Assembly: GCA_002432715.1 (NCBI GenBank)
Contig: DJGJ01000074.1
Coordinates: 45,163 to 75,661, forward strand
Direction of reading: 5' to 3'
DNA: 30,499 bases
Source of the DNA: Sphaerochaeta sp. UBA5849
GTDB taxonomy: Bacteria > Spirochaetota > Spirochaetia > Sphaerochaetales > Sphaerochaetaceae
Shown here: in pieces, positions 5,650 to 14,276 of the stretch
Layout of the letters: every line of letters starts with the position of its first letter
How positions within the stretch are numbered: the stretch's first letter is position 1
Position numbers and translations under genes: made by a program
The notes under the pieces: model-generated
What the model saw: only the letters and a program-made list of their open reading frames with translations
Database searches by the model: none
What the model was told of the DNA's origin: nothing

Positions 5650-7920
5650 TCACTCGCTCCCGATTTTCTCTAGCTGGGCAAATTTGCTGATGAAGGTGGC
5701 TTTCCGCCCTCCGCTGAACCGGACTTCGATGACCTCCCGGTCACCGTTCATCCGCACAGTCACCACCTCCCCTTCTCCGTAACTGTCACTATACACCCGC
5801 TGGCCGACCGGAAACAGAGGACCGCCATCAGCTTCTGTGTGGACGGTCTTCATCGTGAAGGTTTTGGCGTTGTCGCCAAACCCTTTCCGGATGAGGACTT
5901 TGCCATCGCTGCCCCAGCCAGAGGGAGTTGCACCGCCTCTCTGATGCTCTCTTCGCTTCTCGCCCAGGCTTGAGAGCCCCTGGTAACCGCCGGCATGCTG
6001 AATACCGGGATTGAAGCCCTGCACATGCACCAACGACGAATCGATCTCCTTAAGGAAGCGGCTGGGGTGATGGAAGCTGCTCTTGCCCCAAATTTTCCTC
6101 GCCCTTGCGCACAGAAGATACAACTCTTTTCGCGCCCGGGTTACGGCAACATAAAAGATGCGTCGTTCTTCCTCGATATCATCGTCGCTCTCGCCCGCCC
6201 TTCCAGGGAACAATTCCTCTTCCAAACCAGCAACAAACACCCGGTCGAACTCCAAGCCCTTGGTGTTGTGCATGGTGATGAGGGTGACACCCTCCTTGTC
6301 CCGGGGATCTTCCCTGCCCAAGGTGGTGGGATCGAGCGACAACTGTTCCAGAAACTGCAGCAACCCATCCAGGGAGGATTCATAGGAAGAGAGGGCATTG
6401 ACCAGCGCCTCAAGGTTGCCGACTTTTCCGGTGCTGTTCTGGCTGTCCAACTCCTCATAATAGCCCACCAAGCCAGCCTCCCTGATCAAAAAGTTGGCAC
6501 AATCGACCAGCTCCCCTTCACCGAGCAGGGTCTTTGCATGCTCGAACATCTTCAGAAACTGCGATGCTCCGGCTTTCGCCTTTGCAGAGAGCACATTGCC
6601 TTCGATTGCAAGCCGCAGCATGGCAAACAAGCTGCCGTCGGTCTGGGGGGCGAAGGAGAGAATGCTGTCCAAGGCACCCGGACCGATACCTCTTGCAGGC
6701 TTGTTGATCATGCGCTTGAAATTCACCTCGTCTTTCTCATTGGTGAGGAGGAACAGCAAGGCAAGGGCATCCTTGACCTCTTCGCGATCATAGAACTGCA
6801 AGGCTCCAACAACCTTGTACGGGATGGAGAGCCGCTTGAACATGGTTTCAAACGCAACAGACTGGGCATTGGTCCGGTAGAGAATTGCACTCTCATTGAA
6901 CTTCTTGTCAGCCAGGAGAATGTTGCTCACCCGCATCGCCTCGTCCTGCTCATCCTGTACATAGAAGAGGTTGGGCTTCGCTCCCTTGGTGTTTGCCGTC
7001 CACAACTTTTTTGCATGCCGGCCCTTGTTGTTCTTGATAACGGAATTGGCAACATCGAGAATATGCTTGGTGGAGCGGTAGTTTTGTTCCAGCTTGATTG
7101 TCCTCGTACCGCTATAGAGTTCGGGGAAGCTGAGAATATTCCGAACCTCGGCGCCGCGGAAGCGATAAATGGACTGGTCGTCATCGCCGACAACACAAAT
7201 GAAGCATGCCGGGCCCACCAGAAGCTTGAGCAGGTTGAACTGCGCAGCATTGGAGTCCTGATACTCATCGACCAGAATCATGGAAAACCTGTTGTGGACC
7301 CAATCCAAAACAGCCGGTTTCTCCTGGAGCAACTCAATACTTCGGCCGATCAAATCGGCAAAATCTACATTTCCTATGCTTCTCAGTTTTCTCTCATACG
7401 CATCATACATCTCCTTGAAGGTTCCACCCACCTTCAGGCCGTCAGGATTGTCGGTGGGCCTGCGCCCCTGATCCTTGGCATAGGAGATCTTGCGCATGAC
7501 AGGATCGAGATCCCGTTTCTTGTAATTCGGAAAACAGGAAGCAAGCAGCGAAAGAGAGTCGTCGTCATCATAGATGGTGAAATTGGAGGCAAGACCGATT
7601 TCAGAGCCGAACCGTCTGAGCAGCCAGGCTCCAAAGGAGTGGAAGGTGCGGATGGTGCATTCATCGGCCTGGGCATTGCCATCGAGCATTTCCTTCACCC
7701 GCTGCTGCATCTCACTGGCCGCCTTGTTGGTGAATGTAACGGCAAGAATCTTAGAGGCGGGAATACCAAGCTTTTCAACTGCATACGCGATTTTGGTGGT
7801 GATGACCCTCGTTTTTCCACTGCCGGCCCCAGCCAACACCAACAGGGGACGGTTGTTTTCAAGCACCGCCTCCCTCTGTTGTTCGTTCAGCGCATCCAGC
7901 ATCGCATCGATATCAGCCAT
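5650..7920 (-). CDS. pcrA: UvrD/PcrA-type ATP-dependent DNA helicase (superfamily 1)
   Basis: 3'-5' DNA helicase used in repair and in stripping proteins from DNA. The 756 residues carry the SF1 set in order: the Q-motif LNEQQREAV (11-19), Walker A AGAGSGKT (30-37), then VDEYQDSN, GDDDQSIYRFRGA, QNYRSTKHI, ITMHNTKGLEFDRVFV and RRIFYVAVTRARKELYL. The C terminus (about 705-756) is a Tudor-like segment (GQRVYSDSYGEGEV..VRFSGGRKATF) typical of PcrA. The ATG at 7920 has AAGGAG upstream and lies 8 nt inside the end of rimO, suggesting coupling. A longer reading to 7962 lacks a ribosome binding site and overlaps rimO more. The choice of PcrA over UvrD rests on the C-terminal domain. Confidence 0.93.
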   Translation of the reverse strand: MADIDAMLDALNEQQREAVLENNRPLLVLAGAGSGKTRVITTKIAYAVEKLGIPASKILAVTFTNKAASEMQQRVKEMLDGNAQADECTIRTFHSFGAWLLRRFGSEIGLASNFTIYDDDDSLSLLASCFPNYKKRDLDPVMRKISYAKDQGRRPTDNPDGLKVGGTFKEMYDAYERKLRSIGNVDFADLIGRSIELLQEKPAVLDWVHNRFSMILVDEYQDSNAAQFNLLKLLVGPACFICVVGDDDQSIYRFRGAEVRNILSFPELYSGTRTIKLEQNYRSTKHILDVANSVIKNNKGRHAKKLWTANTKGAKPNLFYVQDEQDEAMRVSNILLADKKFNESAILYRTNAQSVAFETMFKRLSIPYKVVGALQFYDREEVKDALALLFLLTNEKDEVNFKRMINKPARGIGPGALDSILSFAPQTDGSLFAMLRLAIEGNVLSAKAKAGASQFLKMFEHAKTLLGEGELVDCANFLIREAGLVGYYEELDSQNSTGKVGNLEALVNALSSYESSLDGLLQFLEQLSLDPTTLGREDPRDKEGVTLITMHNTKGLEFDRVFVAGLEEELFPGRAGESDDDIEEERRIFYVAVTRARKELYLLCARARKIWGKSSFHHPSRFLKEIDSSLVHVQGFNPGIQHAGGYQGLSSLGEKRREHQRGGATPSGWGSDGKVLIRKGFGDNAKTFTMKTVHTEADGGPLFPVGQRVYSDSYGEGEVVTVRMNGDREVIEVRFSGGRKATFISKFAQLEKIGSE

Positions 7921-9262
7921 GAAGAACTCCTTGCACCGGGATAGCCTCCAAATCGAGGCCATTGACCGAACGGATGCCGCAAAGCACCTTCCGCCCCGGC
8001 TTCAACGACCTGCCTACAACAACCGTCAGTCCGTCGACTTCGGGAGCCTGGGCGTACATGCGTCCGATGGCAAGGTCCTCTCCTTCAACCAGCTCCTCGA
8101 TGAGGACCTCATACTCCTTTCCCACAAAGCGCTTGAGGTTTGCACTGGTAATCGGAGCCTGCAGGGCCTGCAGCTGCTGTTGGTAGGTTTGAGCGACCTT
8201 GTTCGCCTTCTTGTGCTCCCGTTCGCCTCTGAGCTTGTAGGCCTTGGTCCCTTCCTCCCTGCTGTAAATGAAAGAGCCCACCCAATCGAGTTTTGCCTTG
8301 GAAAGAAAATCCATCACCTCGGCAAATGCCTTCTCATCCTCCCCAGGATACCCAAGCAGTATCGTCGAACGAATGACTGCTTCAGCAACAGTGCTTCGGA
8401 TTGCATCGATGAGCGCAAGATAGCTCTCCTTCGTACCGGTTCTGCCCATGCTTCGCAGCACTTGCTCATCGGCGTGCTGGAAGGGAATATCGAAATAGGG
8501 AAGCACCTTCTTGTGCTCCGCAATGAAAGGAATCAGCTCTCTTGGAAACGCATCGGGATGGATATACAGCAGGCGAATGGAAAAATCACCTTCCAAAGCA
8601 ACCAAAGCTTCAAGCAACTGCATGAACTTGCTCTGCTTGTCGGGGCCATCGGTGCCATAGGCTGCCAAATCCTGTGCGATAAGGTTGATCTCCTTGATCC
8701 CCCGCCCGATCAAATCCTTCGCCTCGGCAAGAATGACCTGCATGGGCTTGCTCCTTAGAGCCCCCCTGATCAGGGGAATGGCGCAGTAGGAGCACCAATG
8801 GTTGCACCCCTCGCTGATTTTCAGGTAGGCGCTGCCGGGGAACGAGAGCAACTCATTGCGTTCATACACCTCATTCTCGATGGGTGGATAGGAAGGCAGG
8901 GAGACAACCCGGTCACCGGCGAAAATCTGTTCGACCACCTCATGAATCCTGGAGAGGTCGCGGTTGCCGAAAATTGCTGAGGCCTCCCCCAGCTCCTGTT
9001 CCAACTCCTTTCCATACCGCTGGGCCATACAGCCGCTGAGAATGATTTTTGCTTCGGGATTCGCCTCATGGAGGGAGAAGAAGGATTCAAGGGACTGCTG
9101 CCGGGCCGATTCAATAAAACCGCAGGTATTGACCACGATCAAGTCGGCTTCCCCCACCTCACCGGTGTGGATGAACCGGTCGTCCTCGAGCAGTTTGATC
9201 AACGTTTCAGCATCGACTTGGTTTTTTGAACAACCAAGATTTTCCATATATACTTTTTTCAT
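7913..9262 (-). CDS. rimO: Ribosomal protein S12 methylthiotransferase RimO
   Basis: Radical SAM enzyme that adds a methylthio group to the conserved aspartate of ribosomal protein S12. It has 449 residues. The N-terminal MTTase domain holds three cluster cysteines (C11 in ENLGCSKNQVD, C47 in NTCGF, C78 in LSGCMAQRY). The radical SAM motif is C153-x3-C157-x2-C160 in EGCNHWCSYCAIP. A C-terminal TRAM-like domain follows from about residue 380. The N terminus fits RimO rather than MiaB. AGGAG precedes the ATG. It is the first gene of the minus-strand block. S12 (rpsL) is not in the window, but S9 and L13 are further down the same block. Confidence 0.94.
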   Translation of the reverse strand: MKKVYMENLGCSKNQVDAETLIKLLEDDRFIHTGEVGEADLIVVNTCGFIESARQQSLESFFSLHEANPEAKIILSGCMAQRYGKELEQELGEASAIFGNRDLSRIHEVVEQIFAGDRVVSLPSYPPIENEVYERNELLSFPGSAYLKISEGCNHWCSYCAIPLIRGALRSKPMQVILAEAKDLIGRGIKEINLIAQDLAAYGTDGPDKQSKFMQLLEALVALEGDFSIRLLYIHPDAFPRELIPFIAEHKKVLPYFDIPFQHADEQVLRSMGRTGTKESYLALIDAIRSTVAEAVIRSTILLGYPGEDEKAFAEVMDFLSKAKLDWVGSFIYSREEGTKAYKLRGEREHKKANKVAQTYQQQLQALQAPITSANLKRFVGKEYEVLIEELVEGEDLAIGRMYAQAPEVDGLTVVVGRSLKPGRKVLCGIRSVNGLDLEAIPVQGVLHG

Positions 9263-9429
9263 TCAGTTCTCCTGGGTAGCTTCATGTACAGAATGGCAGA
9301 ATAGCATAAAAGCCTAGGGTTTTCCTACCTCCCAAGGGCTATAAATACTCTGACGGTTAATGAAAATGTGTTAAGAACAGCTGTCAGCCATTCTTAGGGT
9401 ATCTATTTATGCCCAAAACTCTTACAGCT

Positions 9430-9475
9430 TTGCAAAAAGTATTGGATTTGCATAATTATGGTAATTCTTGCATAA
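9430..9475 (+). repeat. TTGCA direct repeats upstream of the opp operon
   Basis: TTGCAAAA (9430-9437), TTGCATAA (9448-9455) and TTGCATAA (9468-9475) repeat with 18 and 20 bp spacing. The last overlaps the proposed -35. The spacing is close to two helical turns, as expected for a protein binding one DNA face. The 9-mer TGCATAAAT at 9469-9477 recurs upstream of oppA at 14915-14923. Confidence 0.45.
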
Positions 9476-9494
9476 ATGACTGTCTTGGTATAGT
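9468..9494 (+). promoter_or_regulatory. Candidate oppBCDF promoter
   Basis: TTGCAT (9468-9473), a 15 nt spacer and TATAGT (9489-9494). Shifting the -35 one base upstream (CTTGCA) makes a 16 nt spacer. The short spacer would fit a promoter needing an activator. Confidence 0.45.
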
Positions 9495-9569
9495 ATCTGA
9501 AATGCTGTATGATTTGAGGCTTCCCGTGCCTACCTATCCATGCAACGAAAATCTCACAAGAGGAAACGA

Positions 9570-10499
9570 ATGACGAAATATATCGTGAACCGCCTATTAG
9601 GAATGATTCCAACGCTTCTCATCATCATCACGCTGAGTTTCTTCATTGTCCGCATCGCACCCGGTGGTCCGTTTGCTACTGAACGCAACCTGCCCGAGGT
9701 GGTAAAGCGAAACATTGAGGCCAAATATCATCTGGATGAACCCATGATCCAACAGTATGGCCGCTACATGTTTGACATCCTGCGCGGTGATCTCGGACCG
9801 TCCTACAAGTACAAGGACTATGATGTCAATTACTACATTGCAAACAGTCTTCCCAAGTCCATCGTACTCGGCAGTTGGGCAATGCTGATAGCCCTGGTCT
9901 TCGGAATCTCGGCGGGGATCATCGCTGCGGTAAAACAAAACTCATGGATCGATTACCTGAGCATGGGGATAGCCGTCATCGGCATCTCGGTTCCGCTCTT
10001 TGTCATTGCACCGGTTTTGCAGCTGATCTTTGCGATGAAACTCAAATGGCTGCCCACCAGCGGTTGGTACACCACCGGCGAGGGATGGAAGACTGTCATT
10101 CTTCCGGCCCTCTCCCTCTCGTTTGCCTACTTTGCAAACATCGCACGACTTACCCGCTCATCCATGCTGGAGACGCTCAGAAGCGACTATATCCGCACGG
10201 CCAAAGCCAAGGGCATGAAGAGTACCGCCATTATTTTCAAGCATGCCATGAAAGGGGCAATGCTCCCGATCGTCAGCTATCTCGGTCCCGCATTTGCAGG
10301 TATCATCACCGGCTCGATTGTTGTTGAGCAGATTTTCCGTGTGCCAGGCTTGGGCAAGTTCTTTGTCCAGAGCTCCTTCAACCGTGACTATACCCTGATC
10401 GTGGGTGTTGTCATTGTATACTCGGTCATTCTGATTATCATGAACTTCATCGTAGACATCGTCTACGCCCAACTCGACCCGCGAATTACCTACAAATAA
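9570..10499 (+). CDS. oppB: Oligopeptide ABC transporter permease OppB
   Basis: First membrane subunit of a peptide importer; 309 residues with six predicted membrane spans. It starts MTKYIVNRLLGMIPTLLIII, the classic OppB/DppB N-terminal helix. It contains the RIAPGGPFA periplasmic block and the ATPase-coupling EAA loop near LETLRSDYIRTAKAKG, and ends in IVDIVYAQLDPRITYK. The ATG at 9570 has AGAGGA upstream; an earlier in-frame ATG at 9540 lacks one and adds a basic leader atypical of the family. It heads the oppBCDF operon, with oppC 10 nt downstream. Confidence 0.95.
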   Translation: MTKYIVNRLLGMIPTLLIIITLSFFIVRIAPGGPFATERNLPEVVKRNIEAKYHLDEPMIQQYGRYMFDILRGDLGPSYKYKDYDVNYYIANSLPKSIVLGSWAMLIALVFGISAGIIAAVKQNSWIDYLSMGIAVIGISVPLFVIAPVLQLIFAMKLKWLPTSGWYTTGEGWKTVILPALSLSFAYFANIARLTRSSMLETLRSDYIRTAKAKGMKSTAIIFKHAMKGAMLPIVSYLGPAFAGIITGSIVVEQIFRVPGLGKFFVQSSFNRDYTLIVGVVIVYSVILIIMNFIVDIVYAQLDPRITYK

Positions 10500-10509
10500 G
10501 GAGAGGACC

Positions 10510-12117
10510 ATGTTCTTTACAAGAAACAAAGCAAAACTGACGGCCCTCAACGAGTTTGACCAGGTCGTTGAAGGCAACAGCCTCGGCAAGGATGCCTTCA
10601 GAAGACTGAAGAAAAACAAAATGGCGGTCATCGGCATGATCGTTGTCGTCGTGTACTCAATTCTCGCAGCCAGCGCCATGTTCCTGCCCATCCATCCCTA
10701 TGATCAGATCATCCTTGACCACCAGCACCTTCGCCCCTCGTTTACCAAGAATGCCGGCGACCTGATGATGGAGACCAAGCTTGAAGACCTCTATTTCAAG
10801 GCATGGAGAGCGGGGACGCTCAAGGTTACCGAAGAACAATCCGCCCAGATCAGGGAGTGGATTGCAGCAAATGAAACCAACAAGGTGTGGGACTTCTGCT
10901 ATGCAGAGGGAGAACGTCAGAAGGAAGCAGGAACGTTCACGTTCAGCAGCGCCGACCAGAGAACCATCGAGCGCCTGCAGGAGAAGATCGACACTGAATT
11001 TTTAATAAGCGTCGACAAGGTCTTGTGGACCGATCCCGCCACCCAAAAGGTGCACAATCTCGCCCGTATGGATTTCAGCGAGATTGAAGCCATCTACGCC
11101 GATTTACTGAAGATCGATATCGCCGTCATCGAGAAGCAGACCAGGGACGAAATCCGCAGCCAGGTGCTCAACAATCTCAAGGCTTCAACTCCCGACTTGA
11201 GTGAAGAAGAGTATGCAGCCAACCTTGAGATCGAGATGGACACTCTCGGGGAGAAGGGGATTGCCTCCATGGGCAAGACCAATCTCTTGGGGAAAATCAA
11301 AACCACCATCACCCGAAATGCAGAGCGTGAGCTCCGCAAGGAAATCAGCGAAGGCAATGCACAGTTCCCCATCGACCGGGAGATCAAGGTAAACGAGCAG
11401 CTCACCGCCGAAATCAATGCAACCAAGAAGCACGAGCGCAGGTACTTCCTCGGAACCGATTACAGCGGCCGCGACATGCTCTCACGCATCATCTACGGCG
11501 GGCAGGTATCCATCGCCATCGGCTTGATCGGAACCATCACCAGCGTCATCATCGGCATTGTCCTCGGCGCCATCGCCGGGTACGCAGGCGGTAAGATCGA
11601 TTTCTTCCTCATGCGCTTTGTCGACATCATGTACGGCCTGCCCTACATGCTGCTGGTCATCATTTTCATGGCAATCTTCGGACGCAATATCATGAACCTC
11701 TTCGTTGCCCTGGCAATGGTCAGCTGGCTGACCGTCGCCCGCATGGTGCGCGGCCAGGTCATGAGCCTGAAGAACAGCGAGTACGTTGAGGCAGCCCGCA
11801 GCATGGGAGCTTCCACCGGACGCATCATTTTCCGCCATATGGTCCCCAACTCACTTTCCGTCATCATTGTCTATTCAACGCTCAGGGTTCCCGCATTCAT
11901 CATGCAGGAGTCCTTCCTCTCCTTCCTCGGTCTCGGGGTTCAGGCTCCGTATGCATCGTGGGGTTCCCTCGTAGGAGACGCTGTCAACGGCATGACGCTG
12001 TATCCATGGAAGTTGATCTTCCCTGCTATTGCCATGACCATCTTCCTTTTTGCCATGAACTTTTTCGGTGATGGCTTGAGGGATGCATTCGATCCACAGA
12101 GCAAGAACCAACTTTAG
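10510..12117 (+). CDS. oppC: Oligopeptide ABC transporter permease OppC with a large inserted extracytoplasmic domain
   Basis: Second membrane subunit, 535 residues against about 300 in ordinary OppC. The N terminus has the usual cytoplasmic LGKDAFRRLKKNKMAVIG and first membrane helix (about 38-61). The standard core restarts at Y312 with FLGTDYSGRDMLSRIIYGG and continues through the EAA loop (SEYVEAARSMGAS) to the end (NFFGDGLRDAFDP). Residues ~70-305 are extra: highly charged, predicted helical, without membrane spans or cysteine clusters. By topology they sit on the outer face, where OppA docks. The reading frame is continuous and base use matches the neighbours, so this is not a misassembly by appearance. 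The ribosome binding site AGGAGAGG precedes the ATG. Confidence 0.93.
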   Translation: MFFTRNKAKLTALNEFDQVVEGNSLGKDAFRRLKKNKMAVIGMIVVVVYSILAASAMFLPIHPYDQIILDHQHLRPSFTKNAGDLMMETKLEDLYFKAWRAGTLKVTEEQSAQIREWIAANETNKVWDFCYAEGERQKEAGTFTFSSADQRTIERLQEKIDTEFLISVDKVLWTDPATQKVHNLARMDFSEIEAIYADLLKIDIAVIEKQTRDEIRSQVLNNLKASTPDLSEEEYAANLEIEMDTLGEKGIASMGKTNLLGKIKTTITRNAERELRKEISEGNAQFPIDREIKVNEQLTAEINATKKHERRYFLGTDYSGRDMLSRIIYGGQVSIAIGLIGTITSVIIGIVLGAIAGYAGGKIDFFLMRFVDIMYGLPYMLLVIIFMAIFGRNIMNLFVALAMVSWLTVARMVRGQVMSLKNSEYVEAARSMGASTGRIIFRHMVPNSLSVIIVYSTLRVPAFIMQESFLSFLGLGVQAPYASWGSLVGDAVNGMTLYPWKLIFPAIAMTIFLFAMNFFGDGLRDAFDPQSKNQL

Positions 12118-12127
12118 GAGGACCCAC

Positions 12128-13177
12128 ATGAGTCTGAATACCGAAGCAAAAGTGGTCCTCGAAGTAAAGGACCTCAGAACATATTTCAAAACCGACGCCG
12201 GCATCGTCAAAGCCGTAGACGGGGTGTCATTTACGCTCCATGAAGGAGAAACCTTGGGCATCGTCGGGGAGAGCGGCAGCGGCAAGAGCGTCACGAATCT
12301 CTCCATCATGCGCCTCATTCCCTCCCCTCCGGGCAAGGTCGTGGGAGGAGAAGCCCTCTTCGAAGGTGTCGACATCCTCAAGCTTTCCGAGAAAGAGATG
12401 CGCGAGATTCGGGGCAACAAGATTTCCATGATTTTCCAAGACCCCATGACCAGCCTCAACCCCTTCCTCAGGATTTCCACGCAGATGGTTGAGACCATCC
12501 GCCTGCATGAGAAGGATGTCTCCAAGCAGGAGGCGCTCAAGCGCTCGATCGACATGCTCAAGTTGGTAGGCATCCCATCAGCTGAGAAACGAATCCAAAA
12601 CTACCCCCACCAGTTCTCCGGCGGCATGCGCCAGCGTGTCATGATCGCCATGGCACTCTCCTGCAACGCCCAGGTCCTGGTGGCCGACGAACCGACCACT
12701 GCCTTGGACGTAACCATCCAGGCCCAGATTCTAGAGTTGATCGACAAACTCAGTACCAGAATGGGTACCGCAGTCATTCTCATCACCCACGACCTTGGCG
12801 TGGTTGCAGGCATGTGCAACCAGGTCTGCGTCATGTATGCCGGAAAAATTGTAGAAAAGGCAGCTACTGAAGACCTCTACGAAAGACCGTCCCATCCATA
12901 TACCGAAGGCCTCATCAAGAGTGTTCCCCGCATGGATACCACCAAGAAGGGCAACAGGCTCTTCTCCATCGAGGGCCAACCGCCGAACGTGATCGACCTT
13001 CCTCCCTGCTGTCCCTTCCACCCCCGCTGCCACAAGGCGATGGAAGTATGCCGCCATGCATACCCGCCGGTAAAGGATTTGGGAAAGGGACACGAAGTCG
13101 CCTGCTGGCTGTATGCTGATGAAGCAGAAAAAACCCAGGCACTGAAAGAAGCAAATGGAGAGGAGAAGGCAACATGA
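12128..13177 (+). CDS. oppD: Oligopeptide ABC transporter ATP-binding protein OppD
   Basis: Cytoplasmic ATPase subunit of 349 residues. Walker A GESGSGKS is at 47-54; the signature FSGGMRQRVMIAMAL and Walker B VLVADEPTTALDVT follow. The C-terminal oligopeptide-transporter extension carries a cysteine pattern (CCPFHPRCHKAMEVC..HEVACW), which in some Opp/Dpp ATPases binds an iron-sulfur cluster. I chose the ATG at 12128, with TAGGAGG upstream, over a frame extension into oppC. It lies 10 nt after oppC, and its stop overlaps the oppF start (ATGA). Confidence 0.95.
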   Translation: MSLNTEAKVVLEVKDLRTYFKTDAGIVKAVDGVSFTLHEGETLGIVGESGSGKSVTNLSIMRLIPSPPGKVVGGEALFEGVDILKLSEKEMREIRGNKISMIFQDPMTSLNPFLRISTQMVETIRLHEKDVSKQEALKRSIDMLKLVGIPSAEKRIQNYPHQFSGGMRQRVMIAMALSCNAQVLVADEPTTALDVTIQAQILELIDKLSTRMGTAVILITHDLGVVAGMCNQVCVMYAGKIVEKAATEDLYERPSHPYTEGLIKSVPRMDTTKKGNRLFSIEGQPPNVIDLPPCCPFHPRCHKAMEVCRHAYPPVKDLGKGHEVACWLYADEAEKTQALKEANGEEKAT

Positions 13178-14241
13178 ACACACCGAAAAAACCCCTTTTG
13201 GAAGTCAGGGACCTGAAGCAGCACTTCCCCATTACCAGCGGAATGCTGTTGCAGAAACAAGTTGGTGCAATTCGTGCAGTTGACGGCATCTCCTTTGATG
13301 TATACCCCGGTGAGACACTCGGCATCGTAGGAGAGTCCGGTTGCGGAAAATCCACCACGGTGCGCTCCATCGCCCAGCTTTACAAACCCACCAGCGGCAG
13401 CGTCATCTTCGACGGTATTGACTTGGTCAAGGCCGACCAGAAAACAATGCTCAAAGCGCGACGCGACATCCAGATGATCTTTCAGGATCCTTATGCGTCG
13501 CTCGACCCCCGCATGACGGTTCGGTCCATCATTGCAGAACCTCTGGTCATCTACAACAACCGCAAATTATTGGATAAGCCGCTCTCGGCTTTGGATATCG
13601 AGCGCAAAGTCGAAAACCTGATGGAGCGCGTCGGTTTGAACAAGGCGTTCAAGAACCGCTATCCCCACGAATTCAGCGGCGGCCAGCGCCAGAGGATCGG
13701 AATAGCCCGGGCTCTGGCCCTCAATCCCAAAATCATCCTCGCCGATGAGCCGGTTTCCGCCTTGGACGTATCGATCCAGTCCCAGATTCTGAATCTGCTG
13801 GGAGACCTGCAGAAGGAGTTCGGCCTCACCTACATCTTCATCGCCCATGACTTGGCGGTCATCCAGCACATCTCCACCCGTGTGGCGGTCATGTACCTCG
13901 GCAAGATCGTCGAGATCAGCGATGCAGTGCGGTTGTACGACAATCCTTTGCACCCCTATACCACCGCCCTGCTCAGCGCCGCCCCGATTCCCGACCCAAA
14001 GATCGAGCGTGAGAGGAAGCGCATCATCCTTACCGGTGACGTACCTTCACCGGACAAGGAGCGCAACGGCTGCTACTTCTACGACCGTTGTCCCAAACGG
14101 ATGCCTTGGTGCTCCTGCCACGTACCCCCGATGTTCGACATCGAGGACAAGCACCAGGTCGCCTGCTGGCTCTATGATACCAAGGACCACAGCAAGGTAA
14201 GCATGGAGGAAGCACAGGCCGACGCCAACAAGAGCATCTGA
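13174..14241 (+). CDS. oppF: Oligopeptide ABC transporter ATP-binding protein OppF
   Basis: Partner ATPase of OppD; 355 residues. Walker A is GESGCGKS, the signature FSGGQRQRIGIARAL, and Walker B IILADEPVSALDVS. The C-terminal domain again has a four-cysteine pattern (GCYFYDRCPKRMPWC..HQVACW). The start ATG overlaps the oppD stop by 4 nt, indicating translational coupling. A hairpin 6 nt after the stop closes the oppBCDF operon. The receptor gene oppA lies about 800 bp further on under its own promoter. Confidence 0.95.
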   Translation: MNTPKKPLLEVRDLKQHFPITSGMLLQKQVGAIRAVDGISFDVYPGETLGIVGESGCGKSTTVRSIAQLYKPTSGSVIFDGIDLVKADQKTMLKARRDIQMIFQDPYASLDPRMTVRSIIAEPLVIYNNRKLLDKPLSALDIERKVENLMERVGLNKAFKNRYPHEFSGGQRQRIGIARALALNPKIILADEPVSALDVSIQSQILNLLGDLQKEFGLTYIFIAHDLAVIQHISTRVAVMYLGKIVEISDAVRLYDNPLHPYTTALLSAAPIPDPKIERERKRIILTGDVPSPDKERNGCYFYDRCPKRMPWCSCHVPPMFDIEDKHQVACWLYDTKDHSKVSMEEAQADANKSI

Positions 14242-14246
14242 TCATT

Positions 14247-14276
14247 GAAGCCACCCGACCGGGTGGCTTCTTCATA
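14247..14276. terminator. Terminator between convergent oppF and the membrane protein gene
   Basis: Perfect 10 bp stem GAAGCCACCC (14247-14256) with GGGTGGCTTC (14261-14270), loop GACC, followed by TTCAT on the plus strand. The T tail is short, and the minus-strand side has none. Confidence 0.7.

Larger units (their letters stand above)
9263..9569. promoter_or_regulatory. Divergent regulatory gap between rimO and oppB
   Basis: A 307 nt gap with no supported coding sequence. It contains the rimO ribosome binding site at its left end and an AT-rich control region on the right, with TTGCA-type repeats, a perfect CATAATTATG palindrome (9451-9460) and the opp promoter candidate. A TATAAA box near 9340 could be another plus-strand start, but I see no good -35 for it. 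Confidence 0.6.

Noticed and set aside
5995..7944. A 649-codon plus-strand open frame opposite pcrA
   Set aside because: It is antisense to a helicase gene with all its motifs intact, has no ribosome binding site, and its translation shows no known domain.
7574..8758. A 394-codon plus-strand open frame across pcrA and rimO
   Set aside because: It spans two well-supported minus-strand genes and its composition is that of a codon shadow.
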